64,000 nt of DNA from CAXXOZ01 sp963676435 (GTDB lineage Bacteria > Bacillota > Clostridia > Lachnospirales > Lachnospiraceae): assembly GCA_963676435.2 (NCBI GenBank), contig CAXXOZ010000006.1, forward strand, positions 248,001-312,000. Reading direction: 5' to 3'. Position 1 is the stretch's first letter. Every line of letters starts with the position of its first letter. Of the stretch, positions 35,761 through 44,351 are shown in pieces. The notes under the pieces are model-generated. The model saw nothing but the letters and a program-made list of their open reading frames with translations, did not search any database and was not told the DNA's origin. The translations under genes were made by a program, and so were the position numbers.

Positions 35761-36982
35761 AAAAATTCGTTCTCAAGTATTAGAAAGAATAGATATGTCA
35801 AGAGATGTTGATGAAAATGAACTTTTTCATTTAATTGATCAAACAATAATTGAAAACGGCAAAATAACCTATTTGTCCATCGATGAAAAAAGTTTTTTGC
35901 GTAAAAAAGTATATGACTCTATAAAAGGTTTTGATGTGCTTCAAGAAATTATCGATATGGATAATGTTACAGAAATCATGGTAAACGGAAAAGACAATAT
36001 TTTTATTGAAAAAGAAGGAAAAATATTAAAATACGATTCGAAATTTTCATCAGAAGAAAGACTAACGGATATAATTCAGCAGATTGTATCTAATGTAAAT
36101 CGAAGAGTTAATGAATCGAGTCCGATTGTTGATACCAGATTACCAGATGGTTCCAGAGTCAATATAGTGTTAAAACCAATTGCATTAAATGGCCCAATAA
36201 TTACAATAAGAAAATTTCCAAAACATAAAATTAAAATGAGTAAATTAATAGAAATTGAATCAATTTCAAAAGAAGTCGTAGATTTTTTAGAAATTTTAGT
36301 TAAATCTGGTTATAACATTTTTGTAAGTGGCTCAACTGGCTCTGGTAAAACCACATTTTTAAACGCTCTTTCTGATTTTATACCAAAATCTGAAAGAATT
36401 ATAACGATAGAAGATTCAGCAGAGCTGCAGATTGAAGGTGTTGAAAATCTAGTTAGACTAGAAGTACGACAGGCTAATATAGAAGGTACTAATGAAGTTA
36501 CAATTAGAGATTTGATAAAAACAAGTTTAAGAATGAGACCAAATAGAATTATAGTTGGAGAAGTAAGAGGTAAAGAAGCTCTAGATATGTTGCAGGCAAT
36601 GAATACGGGACATGACGGAAGTTTGTCAACAGGACATGGTAATTCCCCTGAAGATATGCTGAAAAGATTAGAAATAATGGTGTTAATGGGTGTAGATATG
36701 CCTATTTCTGCAATAAAGGGGCAAATAGCTTCAGGTCTTGATATAATCGTTCATCTTGGTCGCTTAAGAGATAAAAGTAGAAAAGTCTTAGAAGTGGTTG
36801 AAGTTTTAAATATATCAAATGGTGAAATTGTTTTAAATGAATTATTTAAATTCAAAGAAACCGGAGAAAAAGAGGGAAAAATCACAGGTTGTTTACAGAA
36901 AACTAAAAATCATTTAACTAATGTTGAAAAACTTAAAACAGCAGGATTCATGAAAGGTGAGGTAACGTTTGAAGCAGGATAA
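35738..36982 (+). CDS. tadA: Tad pilus secretion ATPase (TadA/CpaF)
   Basis: 414 residues from ATG 35738 (GGAAAC site inside the end of tadZ). It powers assembly of Flp pili. Seen: EIMVNGKDNIFIEKEGK, RLPDGSRVNIVLKP, Walker A SGSTGSGKTTFLNAL, the Asp box IITIEDSAEL, Walker B RIIVGEVRGKEALDMLQAMNTGHDGS and the His box STGHGNSPEDMLKRLE. This is diagnostic for the CpaF branch of type II/IV secretion ATPases. It is named in the pilus sense and is unrelated to the tRNA deaminase of the same symbol at 16567. Confidence 0.95.
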   Translation: MSEKILYEKIRSQVLERIDMSRDVDENELFHLIDQTIIENGKITYLSIDEKSFLRKKVYDSIKGFDVLQEIIDMDNVTEIMVNGKDNIFIEKEGKILKYDSKFSSEERLTDIIQQIVSNVNRRVNESSPIVDTRLPDGSRVNIVLKPIALNGPIITIRKFPKHKIKMSKLIEIESISKEVVDFLEILVKSGYNIFVSGSTGSGKTTFLNALSDFIPKSERIITIEDSAELQIEGVENLVRLEVRQANIEGTNEVTIRDLIKTSLRMRPNRIIVGEVRGKEALDMLQAMNTGHDGSLSTGHGNSPEDMLKRLEIMVLMGVDMPISAIKGQIASGLDIIVHLGRLRDKSRKVLEVVEVLNISNGEIVLNELFKFKETGEKEGKITGCLQKTKNHLTNVEKLKTAGFMKGEVTFEAG

Positions 36983-37721
36983 TATAGACTATAAAAAATA
37001 TGTATTCAGTAAAAAGGAGCTAGTAATAAATATTGGAATAGGCCTTCTTTTAGATATTATTGTTTCATATATATTTTATAGAAATATAATAGCTTTTTTA
37101 TTGTTTTTGCCAGGGATAATTATATTTTTAAAAATCAGAAAAAAATACCTATTAGAAAAGAGGCTAAGAATATTTAATAATCAATTTAAAGATGCTATAC
37201 AATCCTTATCTGCCTCTCTTAGTACAGGATATTCTATAGAAAATTCTATAAAAGAATGCACAAAAGATATGAAAAATTTCTATGGAGAAGACTCTTATAT
37301 TTTTATTGAATTAAAAAATATTATAAGACAAATAAACTTAAATATTCCAATCGAAAAAGTTTTTAATGAATTAGGAGAGCGAACAAATCTAGAAGATATT
37401 ATTATTTTTGCATCTATTATACAAATAGCAAAAAAAGGAGGAGGTAATCTTATTTCAATTATTAAATCTACGATTACTACAATTACTGAAAAGAATGAAA
37501 TCAGGAAAGATATATATACAGCCATAAGTTCTAAAAGGTTTGAGCAAAAAATAATGAATTTGGTTCCTATATTTATCATTTTATATGTTGATTTTTCCTC
37601 TCCAGGTTTAATTTCTAAGCTATATGGAAATTTATTTGGTGTTTTGATTATGACAGTTTGTTTGTTTTTATATTTAGGTGCTTATTATATTTCTCATAGA
37701 ATTACAAGTATTGAGGTTTAG
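36969..37721 (+). CDS. tadB: Tad pilus inner-membrane platform protein (TadB-like)
   Basis: 250 residues, start at TTG 36969 after AAAGGTGAGGT, overlapping the ATPase gene by 14 bases. Two membrane helices near 16-50, a T2SSF cytoplasmic domain (LSASLSTGYSIENSI...IIQIAKKGGGNLISII) and two C-terminal helices. Together with TadC it forms the platform that the ATPase turns. Confidence 0.88.
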   Translation: MKQDNIDYKKYVFSKKELVINIGIGLLLDIIVSYIFYRNIIAFLLFLPGIIIFLKIRKKYLLEKRLRIFNNQFKDAIQSLSASLSTGYSIENSIKECTKDMKNFYGEDSYIFIELKNIIRQINLNIPIEKVFNELGERTNLEDIIIFASIIQIAKKGGGNLISIIKSTITTITEKNEIRKDIYTAISSKRFEQKIMNLVPIFIILYVDFSSPGLISKLYGNLFGVLIMTVCLFLYLGAYYISHRITSIEV

Positions 37722-37722
37722 A

Positions 37723-39174
37723 ATGATTATTTTATATTTAATTTTAATTGGAGTAGCTTTATTTAGTTATATTTTTACTAAAAAATATAAAGAGGAATTT
37801 TATAAAGATCTTGATAAAAAAAAGCATCCCTTAAAAATTCTCTACCCATTGTCTATGTATATATATGATAAAACATTGTTGATAAGTTCTAAAAATAGAA
37901 GCAGCACTGTAGATAAAAAATTAAAAGCAGTTTTAATTAAAGACATGATAGAAAAAGAGAAGGTTATTTACTCTATTAAAAAAATAGCTTATACTTTGGC
38001 CGTTATTTTGGGTTTTCTTTTTATAGGTTTTTGCTTACAGTTAAATGTTGTTTTTAAAGATACCAAAATAATTCAGCTTGAAAGACCGTCATATGGAGAA
38101 GGAAAAACTGATTATCAGGTTATAGTTGAAGATGAAATTGGAACCAGAGAAGAAATACAAGTATCTGTTGATGAAAAAAAGTATACAAAGTCACAGTTAT
38201 ATAATATTTTTGATGAAAATTATGATGATGTTTTAAAAATAGTACTTAATGAAAATAGTTCTCAGGATCAGGTTGAAGGAAAGTTAAACTTCATATATGA
38301 ATATATGTTTTTTGATCTGTCCTGGAAAATTAATGATACAGAACTTATTGACTATAGTGGCAATATAAACTTTGATGAAGTAAAGGAAGAAAATGGAGTA
38401 ATAACTGAAATTGCAGCAGTTTTTTATTTAGAAGATATAAAAAAAGAGTATATTATTCCTTTAAGATTAATACCGAATAAAGGTACAGTAAATCTTACTA
38501 CAGAAGAAAAAATTAATAATTATATAGAAAACTATGAAAGTATGTATAATTCTAAAATTTCTCTTCCTCAGAAAATGGATGAAAAAGAAATAGAATTTTA
38601 CGAAGTTGACGAAAATAAAGGCTTAAGCTTTTTGATTTTTGGTTTGATTTCAGCTTTAATTATATTTTTTATATATGATAGAGATTTAGATAAAAAAATG
38701 AAAAAAAGGGAATCACAAATGCTCTTAGATTATTCAGATATTGTTTCTAAATTATCATTACTTATGAGTGCTGGATTAAGCATTTCAAAATCATGGGAAA
38801 GGATTGTTTTTGATTATGAAAGAAAGTTCAATGGAAAAAATATTAGATATGCTTTTGAAGAAATGAAACTTTCTTTAAAGAAAATGAAAAGTGGTGTTTC
38901 AGAAAAAGATGTATACCGGGAATTTGGTCAGCGTTGTAATCTTCAGGAGTATATAAAACTTTCAAGCTTATTAGAACAAAACCTTGTTAAAGGAACCAGA
39001 GAATTAAAGGATTTATTAGAAGCAGAAGTTAAAGAAGCGTTTAATAATAGAAAAAATATTGCAAGAAGTAAAGGAGAAGAAGCGGGAACAAAGTTGTTAT
39101 TTCCAATGATAATTATGCTTGGAATTGTAATTATTATCATTGTTATACCTGCGTTTATGTCAATGGGGATTTAG
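37723..39174 (+). CDS. tadC: TadC-like platform protein with a large extra domain
   Basis: 483 residues from ATG 37723, behind TTGAGG. The T2SSF domain is at the C-terminal side (LSLLMSAGLSISKSWE...LSSLLEQNLVKGTRELKDLLEAE) with a final membrane helix. Usual TadC is about 300 residues; here a helix at about 85-105 is followed by a roughly 195-residue hydrophilic segment (QLERPSYGEGKTDYQ to KMDEKEIEFYEVDE) before the next helix (306-324), so an outside domain is likely. The function of that part is unknown. Confidence 0.82.
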   Translation: MIILYLILIGVALFSYIFTKKYKEEFYKDLDKKKHPLKILYPLSMYIYDKTLLISSKNRSSTVDKKLKAVLIKDMIEKEKVIYSIKKIAYTLAVILGFLFIGFCLQLNVVFKDTKIIQLERPSYGEGKTDYQVIVEDEIGTREEIQVSVDEKKYTKSQLYNIFDENYDDVLKIVLNENSSQDQVEGKLNFIYEYMFFDLSWKINDTELIDYSGNINFDEVKEENGVITEIAAVFYLEDIKKEYIIPLRLIPNKGTVNLTTEEKINNYIENYESMYNSKISLPQKMDEKEIEFYEVDENKGLSFLIFGLISALIIFFIYDRDLDKKMKKRESQMLLDYSDIVSKLSLLMSAGLSISKSWERIVFDYERKFNGKNIRYAFEEMKLSLKKMKSGVSEKDVYREFGQRCNLQEYIKLSSLLEQNLVKGTRELKDLLEAEVKEAFNNRKNIARSKGEEAGTKLLFPMIIMLGIVIIIIVIPAFMSMGI

Positions 39175-39185
39175 AAAGGAGTAAA

Positions 39186-39356
39186 ATGTTATATAAAATA
39201 AAGAACATCTTAAAAAATGAAAGAGGTATAGGTGTAGTAGAGATTATATTGATTTTAATGGTTTTAGTTGGACTAGTCTTGATATTTAAAAATCAAATAT
39301 TGGGAATTGCAGAAAATATTTTTACAGGTATTAATAATCAGATTAAAGGATTATAA
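39186..39356 (+). CDS. flp: Flp-type pilin (56 aa)
   Basis: Starts at ATG 39186 behind AAAGGAG. The sequence MLYKIKNILKNERGIGVVEI continues into one hydrophobic helix (ILMVLVGLVLIF) and an Asn/Gly-rich tail. The basic leader, Gly-Ile-Gly-Val-Val-Glu (Glu at +5 after the cleavable Gly) and total size fit Flp pilins processed by the A24 peptidase encoded at 42229. It lies where flp is expected, after tadC. Confidence 0.85.
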   Translation: MLYKIKNILKNERGIGVVEIILILMVLVGLVLIFKNQILGIAENIFTGINNQIKGL

Positions 39357-39358
39357 AT

Positions 39359-41365
39359 ATGCTTAAGGGGAGTATTACTATATATTTAAGTCTTAGCCTA
39401 GTGATTATTACGGCTTTAATATGTACGTTAGTTGAGTCTGGAAGAATAAGTGGTTTAAAAGCTAAGGCTCAAAGTATATCATATTTTGCTGTAGACTCTA
39501 CATTTTCAGAATATGGAAGAGAACTTTTTGAAGATTATGGTTTGATGTTTCTATGGTGCACTAAGGAAGATATCAAGAATAAATTTATGGACTATGCTAA
39601 TTATAATTGTGATATGAGTAAAGGAATAATTTCTAAAAATGCAGATTTGTTTGAATTAGAAATTAGTGAAGTTGAGATTTTGGAAATTGAAAGAGCAACA
39701 GATAAAGGGGGAGATGTCTTTGCCAGTCAAGTTAGCGATTATATGGTTTATGCTGGAATAGAAAATATCCTTAGTGAAATTATGTCTCAATTAAATATAT
39801 TTAATCAAAATGGAAAAGTCTCAAAAATTTATGATAAAATACAGGATTTTAGCGATAAATTAACAAAGGTAGAAGATTCTGTATGTTCTATCAGGGAAAA
39901 CATTGATAAAATCCAAAATTATTATGAAGACCCGAAATCATTAGTAAATGAAATGTTAGATCAAGCATTGTTAATAGAAAATAAAATAAATTCAGAGGAA
40001 AGCTTTACAGTAGAATTAAGAGAGTTTAAAGAAACATATCAAAAATTAAAGACTGAAAAAAGTGAAGTACAGATGCTATTAAACGATATAGAAGTTAGTA
40101 CCAACGAATATTTTGAAGCAACAGATGATGCACAAATGGCAGTAGCTGAAATTAGTGATGACTTAAAAGAGGATAAAGAAGATTTTGATAATGAAACTTA
40201 TGATTTACTTAATGAAGAAGTTTCTAAATTAGAGATAAAATCTACAGATAATCAGGAAGACTTCTATGGAATAAAAGAAAATAAGGAAATAAATGAAAAA
40301 ATCTTAAATGCATATTCCAGCCTTAATGAATATTATTTATATAATACAGCAACACTAAATTCTGGAAACATCGAAGATGTAATAAACGATTTAAAAGAAA
40401 TTAAAAAAGATTTTTCAGAAACATCCTTTGAATCATTAAATGTAAATATTGATAATAGTACGGTAAAAAAAGAAGAAAACAGCATTATAGATTATGTAAA
40501 CAACATTATTGACGAAGGAATACTGGGAATTGTTGTGGAAGATGTATCTAATCTTTCAGAAGAAAATATATTAAATGATAATCTACCATCTATTCTATTT
40601 TCTGATTCAGAAGGAGAAGATGATGATTCTATAATAGATGAGTCTATAGATAAAATTATTTTAAGCGAATATCTATTGTCTAAATTTGGAAATTATTTAA
40701 GTCCTAAAGAAAATTCAAAATTAAAATATGAAATAGAGTATATTTTAGCTGGGAAAAGTTCAGATAAGGAAAATCTTTCATCAGTAGTAAAAAAATTAAT
40801 GCTTTTAAGGGAAGGAAGCAATTTAATTTATTTATTAAAAGATTCTAAAAAAAGGGGAGAAGCCTATGAAATGGCTATGGGAATAGCAGGCTTTACAGGT
40901 ATGCCTATATTAATAACAATAACACAATTTTTAATTTTAGCAGCCTGGGCGTTGGCAGAATCTATAATTGATGTAAAAAATTTATTAAATGGAGAAGAGG
41001 TTAGTCTTATTAAAAGTGATTCGGAATGGAATCTTTCACTTTTTGGAGCAAAAAACTTAAAAAATACAAAAACAAGTAAAAAAGCAGGGAAGCTTGGGGC
41101 ATTAAATTATAATGATTATTTAAGAGTATTATTACTTATGGAAGAAAATCATAAACAAAGATATAGAACTATGGATTTAATACAATTAAACATTTGTAAA
41201 AACTATAACTCTTCATTTATGATGAGTGATTGTATATCGAGTGTTTCAGCAAGCTTTGACTATCAGGCAAATCCGATTTTTACGTCCTTTTCATTTACTA
41301 AAAGGTTATCGACAAACAAAATCGGTAGTTATGTAATAAAAAACCAGGTTAATTATGCATACTAG
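39359..41365 (+). CDS. DUF5702-like Tad-associated protein
   Basis: 668 residues. It begins MLKGSITIYLSLSLVIITAL, a single N-terminal membrane segment with KGSITIYLSL resembling pseudopilin starts; DUF5702 proteins in clostridial Tad loci have this head. The long middle (90-520) is acidic and coiled-coil rich (KTEKSEVQMLLNDIEVS), followed by a hydrophobic stretch (GMPILITITQFLILAAWALAES). Likely a pilus-associated surface component; function not known. ATG 39359 is 2 bases after flp; the site AAAGGA lies in flp. Confidence 0.7.
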   Translation: MLKGSITIYLSLSLVIITALICTLVESGRISGLKAKAQSISYFAVDSTFSEYGRELFEDYGLMFLWCTKEDIKNKFMDYANYNCDMSKGIISKNADLFELEISEVEILEIERATDKGGDVFASQVSDYMVYAGIENILSEIMSQLNIFNQNGKVSKIYDKIQDFSDKLTKVEDSVCSIRENIDKIQNYYEDPKSLVNEMLDQALLIENKINSEESFTVELREFKETYQKLKTEKSEVQMLLNDIEVSTNEYFEATDDAQMAVAEISDDLKEDKEDFDNETYDLLNEEVSKLEIKSTDNQEDFYGIKENKEINEKILNAYSSLNEYYLYNTATLNSGNIEDVINDLKEIKKDFSETSFESLNVNIDNSTVKKEENSIIDYVNNIIDEGILGIVVEDVSNLSEENILNDNLPSILFSDSEGEDDDSIIDESIDKIILSEYLLSKFGNYLSPKENSKLKYEIEYILAGKSSDKENLSSVVKKLMLLREGSNLIYLLKDSKKRGEAYEMAMGIAGFTGMPILITITQFLILAAWALAESIIDVKNLLNGEEVSLIKSDSEWNLSLFGAKNLKNTKTSKKAGKLGALNYNDYLRVLLLMEENHKQRYRTMDLIQLNICKNYNSSFMMSDCISSVSASFDYQANPIFTSFSFTKRLSTNKIGSYVIKNQVNYAY

Positions 41366-41372
41366 AAAGGAG

Positions 41373-41470
41373 GCCACATAAAAATGCCCTTTTTAATAAT
41401 AAAAGAAAATGTCTCTCTCCAAGTACAAAAGCTTTTAAAAAAAACAAACAAAAGGGCATTTTTATGTGGC
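41373..41470. repeat. perfect 21-bp inverted repeat around the start of the TadE-like gene
   Basis: Arm 1 is 41373-41393 and begins GCCACATAAAAATGCCC; arm 2 is 41450-41470, its exact reverse complement. The spacer is 56 bp. The start ATG (41384) is inside arm 1 and the AAAGGAGG site abuts it. Both the present and the inverted spacer are open in the gene's frame. Confidence 0.95.
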
Positions 41471-42220
41471 GTTCACAAGGGGAGCTTAACAATAGAAGCG
41501 GCACTTGCTTTGCCTTTGGTTATATTTTTTTCAATTAGCATTATATACTTTTGTGTGATTTTTCAGTTACAAATGAATATACAAATTAAGCTTCAAGAGG
41601 TAGCTGGAGAGATAGGAAAAACAGGATATATTACCGAAGATTTAAAAGTTTTTAATTACATTTACCTAAAAGGTAAAATGGAAAATACTAAATTTAAAGA
41701 GTATTTAAATAAATCTTGTATAGTAAATGGAAGCCAAGGCATAGACTACCTAGAATCAACATTTTTTGACAGAGAAGGAGTAGTTGATATTGTTGCAAAA
41801 TATGATGTTATTATTCCTTTTATACCAGAAAAAGTTTTTTCTATTCCTTGTATTCAAAGAGTTAGATTTAGAAGTTGGATTGGAAAAAAAATCGAACCAG
41901 ATGAAGAATTAGAAGACGATATTGTCTACATAACCAGCACGGGTAGTGTGTACCATGAAACAAAAGAATGCTCTCACTTAAAACTATCAATTAGTCAATG
42001 TAGTTTTTCAAGTTTAGAGTTTTTGAGAAATGATAGTGGAGGTATCTATAAGCCATGTGAAATTTGTGGTGGTTTATCAGATGTTGAAAATTCTATTGTA
42101 TATATCACAGAAAGTGGAGACTCTTGGCATTCAACTTTAAGCTGTAGTGGGTTAAAGAGAGATATAATTGAAATACCGATAAGTGAAGTTGGAGATAGAA
42201 AAATTATGCACAAGATGTAA
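41384..42220 (+). CDS. TadE-like pseudopilin with C-terminal Cys/His repeats
   Basis: 278 residues, ATG 41384 behind AAAGGAGG. The pilin-like head HKGSLTIEAALALPLVIF starts only at residue 32, so there is an unusual 31-residue extension coded by the inverted-repeat region. After one membrane helix and a soluble part come two similar motifs, VYITSTGSVYHETKECSHL and VYITESGDSWHSTLSCSGL, with a CEIC pair between; such Tyr-His-x-x-x-x-Cys motifs may bind metal. Minor pilin is the likely role. An alternative start near residue 31 has no good site. Confidence 0.75.
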   Translation: MPFLIIKENVSLQVQKLLKKTNKRAFLCGVHKGSLTIEAALALPLVIFFSISIIYFCVIFQLQMNIQIKLQEVAGEIGKTGYITEDLKVFNYIYLKGKMENTKFKEYLNKSCIVNGSQGIDYLESTFFDREGVVDIVAKYDVIIPFIPEKVFSIPCIQRVRFRSWIGKKIEPDEELEDDIVYITSTGSVYHETKECSHLKLSISQCSFSSLEFLRNDSGGIYKPCEICGGLSDVENSIVYITESGDSWHSTLSCSGLKRDIIEIPISEVGDRKIMHKM

Positions 42221-42228
42221 AGAAAGAG

Positions 42229-42669
42229 GTGGATAAGATTTTAGAAAAAACCATTTTATTACTATTCTTAGGAATTAATTCATACATTGATTATAAAAAG
42301 AAAAAAGTATTTCTTTTATTTGCAGTTATAGTTTTTATTATTGGTCTTATATATTTTTTTCTAGAATCTTCAAATTCATTTATTTCAGTTCTTATAGGTT
42401 CATTACTAGGGGTAGTATTATTACTTATAGGAAAAGTTACGAGAGAGTCAATAGGATATGGAGATGGAATTGTTATAATAGTTACAGGAATATATTTAGG
42501 ATTTACTAACAATTTAATTCTACTTTTCTTAAGTTTTTTGCTGTGCGGAATTTTTTCATTTTTTTTAATTATTATTAAAAAAGTAAATCGAAAAAGTAGA
42601 ATTCCTTTTATTCCATTTGTGTTTATTGCATATGAAATCATGATAATTTTGGAGGTATTAGTTGTATAA
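42229..42669 (+). CDS. A24-type prepilin peptidase (TadV/CpaA-like)
   Basis: 146 residues with about five membrane helices; short form lacking the methylase domain. The first catalytic Asp is in INSYIDYKKKKV, the second in the GxGD-type IGYGDGIVI. It should cleave the leader of the Flp pilin and pseudopilins in this operon. Start is doubtful: GTG 42229 abuts the AGAAAGAG site closely; other near starts are not better. Overlaps the next gene by 8 bases. Confidence 0.82.
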   Translation: MDKILEKTILLLFLGINSYIDYKKKKVFLLFAVIVFIIGLIYFFLESSNSFISVLIGSLLGVVLLLIGKVTRESIGYGDGIVIIVTGIYLGFTNNLILLFLSFLLCGIFSFFLIIIKKVNRKSRIPFIPFVFIAYEIMIILEVLVV

Positions 42670-43105
42670 ATCAAGAACTTTTAAAGGTAGTTATACTGTC
42701 GAAGCGTCTTTTATTATAACAATTACAATGCTTGTTATTTTTGCAATAATTTTTTTCACGTTCTATTTACATGACAGGTTAGTGACTCACAATACCTGTT
42801 ATGAGTATATATTGAACTGTAGTAATTTAAAGGAATTAAATAGTGAAGCAATTGAAGAAAATATTCAAGAAAGTGTTTATAAAAAGACTTTTATAATAAA
42901 AAATTTCTCTTCGTATATAAGTTCAGATAATAATAAAATTACAATTTCGTACACTTTAGATTTTAATATTCCTATAGCTGGAATAAATGAATATTTAAAA
43001 AACAATATACTTTCTAGTAGTTATAAGATTGAATTTAAAAATATTTATAAAAGTAGTTTTATTAGAAAAAGTAAAGTGGCTAAAGATTTATTTAAAAAGG
43101 AATGA
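42662..43105 (+). CDS. TadE/TadF-like minor pilin
   Basis: 147 residues, start TTG 42662 behind TTGGAGG. The head FKGSYTVEASFIITITMLVIFAIIFF is a pilin-type segment with Glu near +5. A short soluble domain follows with two Cys and a basic end. Its place between the peptidase and the FHA gene, and the same KGS-T-EA start as the TadE-like gene, point to a second pseudopilin. Confidence 0.75.
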   Translation: MYKSRTFKGSYTVEASFIITITMLVIFAIIFFTFYLHDRLVTHNTCYEYILNCSNLKELNSEAIEENIQESVYKKTFIIKNFSSYISSDNNKITISYTLDFNIPIAGINEYLKNNILSSSYKIEFKNIYKSSFIRKSKVAKDLFKKE

Positions 43106-43114
43106 GGAAAAAGT

Positions 43115-44290
43115 ATGGAAGTAAAATTTCTTAGAGATATTAGTAAAAATTATATGGTGATTTATGATATTGATGACTTTAAGAATAATTATAAAATAAA
43201 TATGTTGCAGGATAACATTATTGAGGGGATACTTAAATTTAAATTAAAAACATTTGATTCTAAAGAAAAATATTATTATAGTATATCCTCTATGCAATCT
43301 CTAAAAGTTTTTTATGAGAGGAATTATATTAGCCTACAAGATTTAAGAAGTATGTTTAGTGCTCTTGAGTTTTGTATAAAAGAATTAGATAAATACCTTC
43401 TTGATTTTAACGACATTGTATTGGATCCTAAAATGACTTTTATAAATATAAGAGAGGGTAAGTTTTATTTTTGCTATTATCCTAATTATGAAGGTGATTT
43501 TAAGAGTGAAATTCTTGTGCTTCTAAATTACATTTTATCAAGAACAGATCACTGTAATTTAGAGCTTCTAAATATAGTATATGAAATGCAGCAATTAGCA
43601 ATGAATGATGAATATATCTTTAATGATTTGTTAAAAATATTAGATCAAGATAAGGAAGAAAAAGAAGAGGAATTATCTGAAGAAAAAGATATTTCTTATG
43701 AAGTTCCATATATTAACAAAAAGATTGAAATCAAAGATGAACAAATAAAAAAAGTTACTTTAGCATTGTTTATAATAGGAGTGATAATTTGGATATATAT
43801 AATCTCTCAATTTAAGGATCCTACTTATAAATATTATATTATTGGGATTTTTTTGATTATAATAATTTACATAGTATACAATAGATTTTTTCGAAATAAA
43901 AAAACTTTAGAATATATAGAACCAGATGCTGAAAAAGAAGAGTATAAAATATGTGATGAAGAAGAGATGACTGTTTTTTTAGGAGAAAATGAAAAAAGAG
44001 GTTTTAGATATTTAAAATCTTTTGAGGATCAAAATCAAGATATAGAAATAGAAAAATTTCCAGCTATCATTGGTAAAATGGAAGAAAAAGTAGATTTTAC
44101 AATTGCTAACAACAAAGTAAGCAGGATACATGCAAAAATTATTTTCGCTGATGATAAATATTATATTGAGGATCTAAATTCAACAAATGGCACATATATT
44201 AATGAAACAAGATTGATTCCTTACGAAAAGAATATTTTAAAGATAGGAGATATTATAAAAATATCGGAACTTAATTTTAAGTTTGTTTGA
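43115..44290 (+). CDS. DUF6382-like protein with two membrane helices and a C-terminal FHA domain
   Basis: 391 residues. Residues 1-190 match the type of domain called DUF6382 (FLRDISKNYMVIYD...). Two helices follow (about 209-228 and 238-256) and the FHA domain is at 310-391: FPAIIGKMEEKVDFTIANNKVSRIHAKI...YIEDLNSTNGTYINETRL. FHA domains bind phosphothreonine, so it may tie the pilus to Ser/Thr kinase signalling. No kinase is in the window. Probably last gene of the tad operon. Confidence 0.8.
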   Translation: MEVKFLRDISKNYMVIYDIDDFKNNYKINMLQDNIIEGILKFKLKTFDSKEKYYYSISSMQSLKVFYERNYISLQDLRSMFSALEFCIKELDKYLLDFNDIVLDPKMTFINIREGKFYFCYYPNYEGDFKSEILVLLNYILSRTDHCNLELLNIVYEMQQLAMNDEYIFNDLLKILDQDKEEKEEELSEEKDISYEVPYINKKIEIKDEQIKKVTLALFIIGVIIWIYIISQFKDPTYKYYIIGIFLIIIIYIVYNRFFRNKKTLEYIEPDAEKEEYKICDEEEMTVFLGENEKRGFRYLKSFEDQNQDIEIEKFPAIIGKMEEKVDFTIANNKVSRIHAKIIFADDKYYIEDLNSTNGTYINETRLIPYEKNILKIGDIIKISELNFKFV

Positions 44291-44351
44291 CACTAAATAA
44301 AAGAAATGATAAGGTTATAAAAATAGAAAGAACTAAACTAAGAGGTAACTT

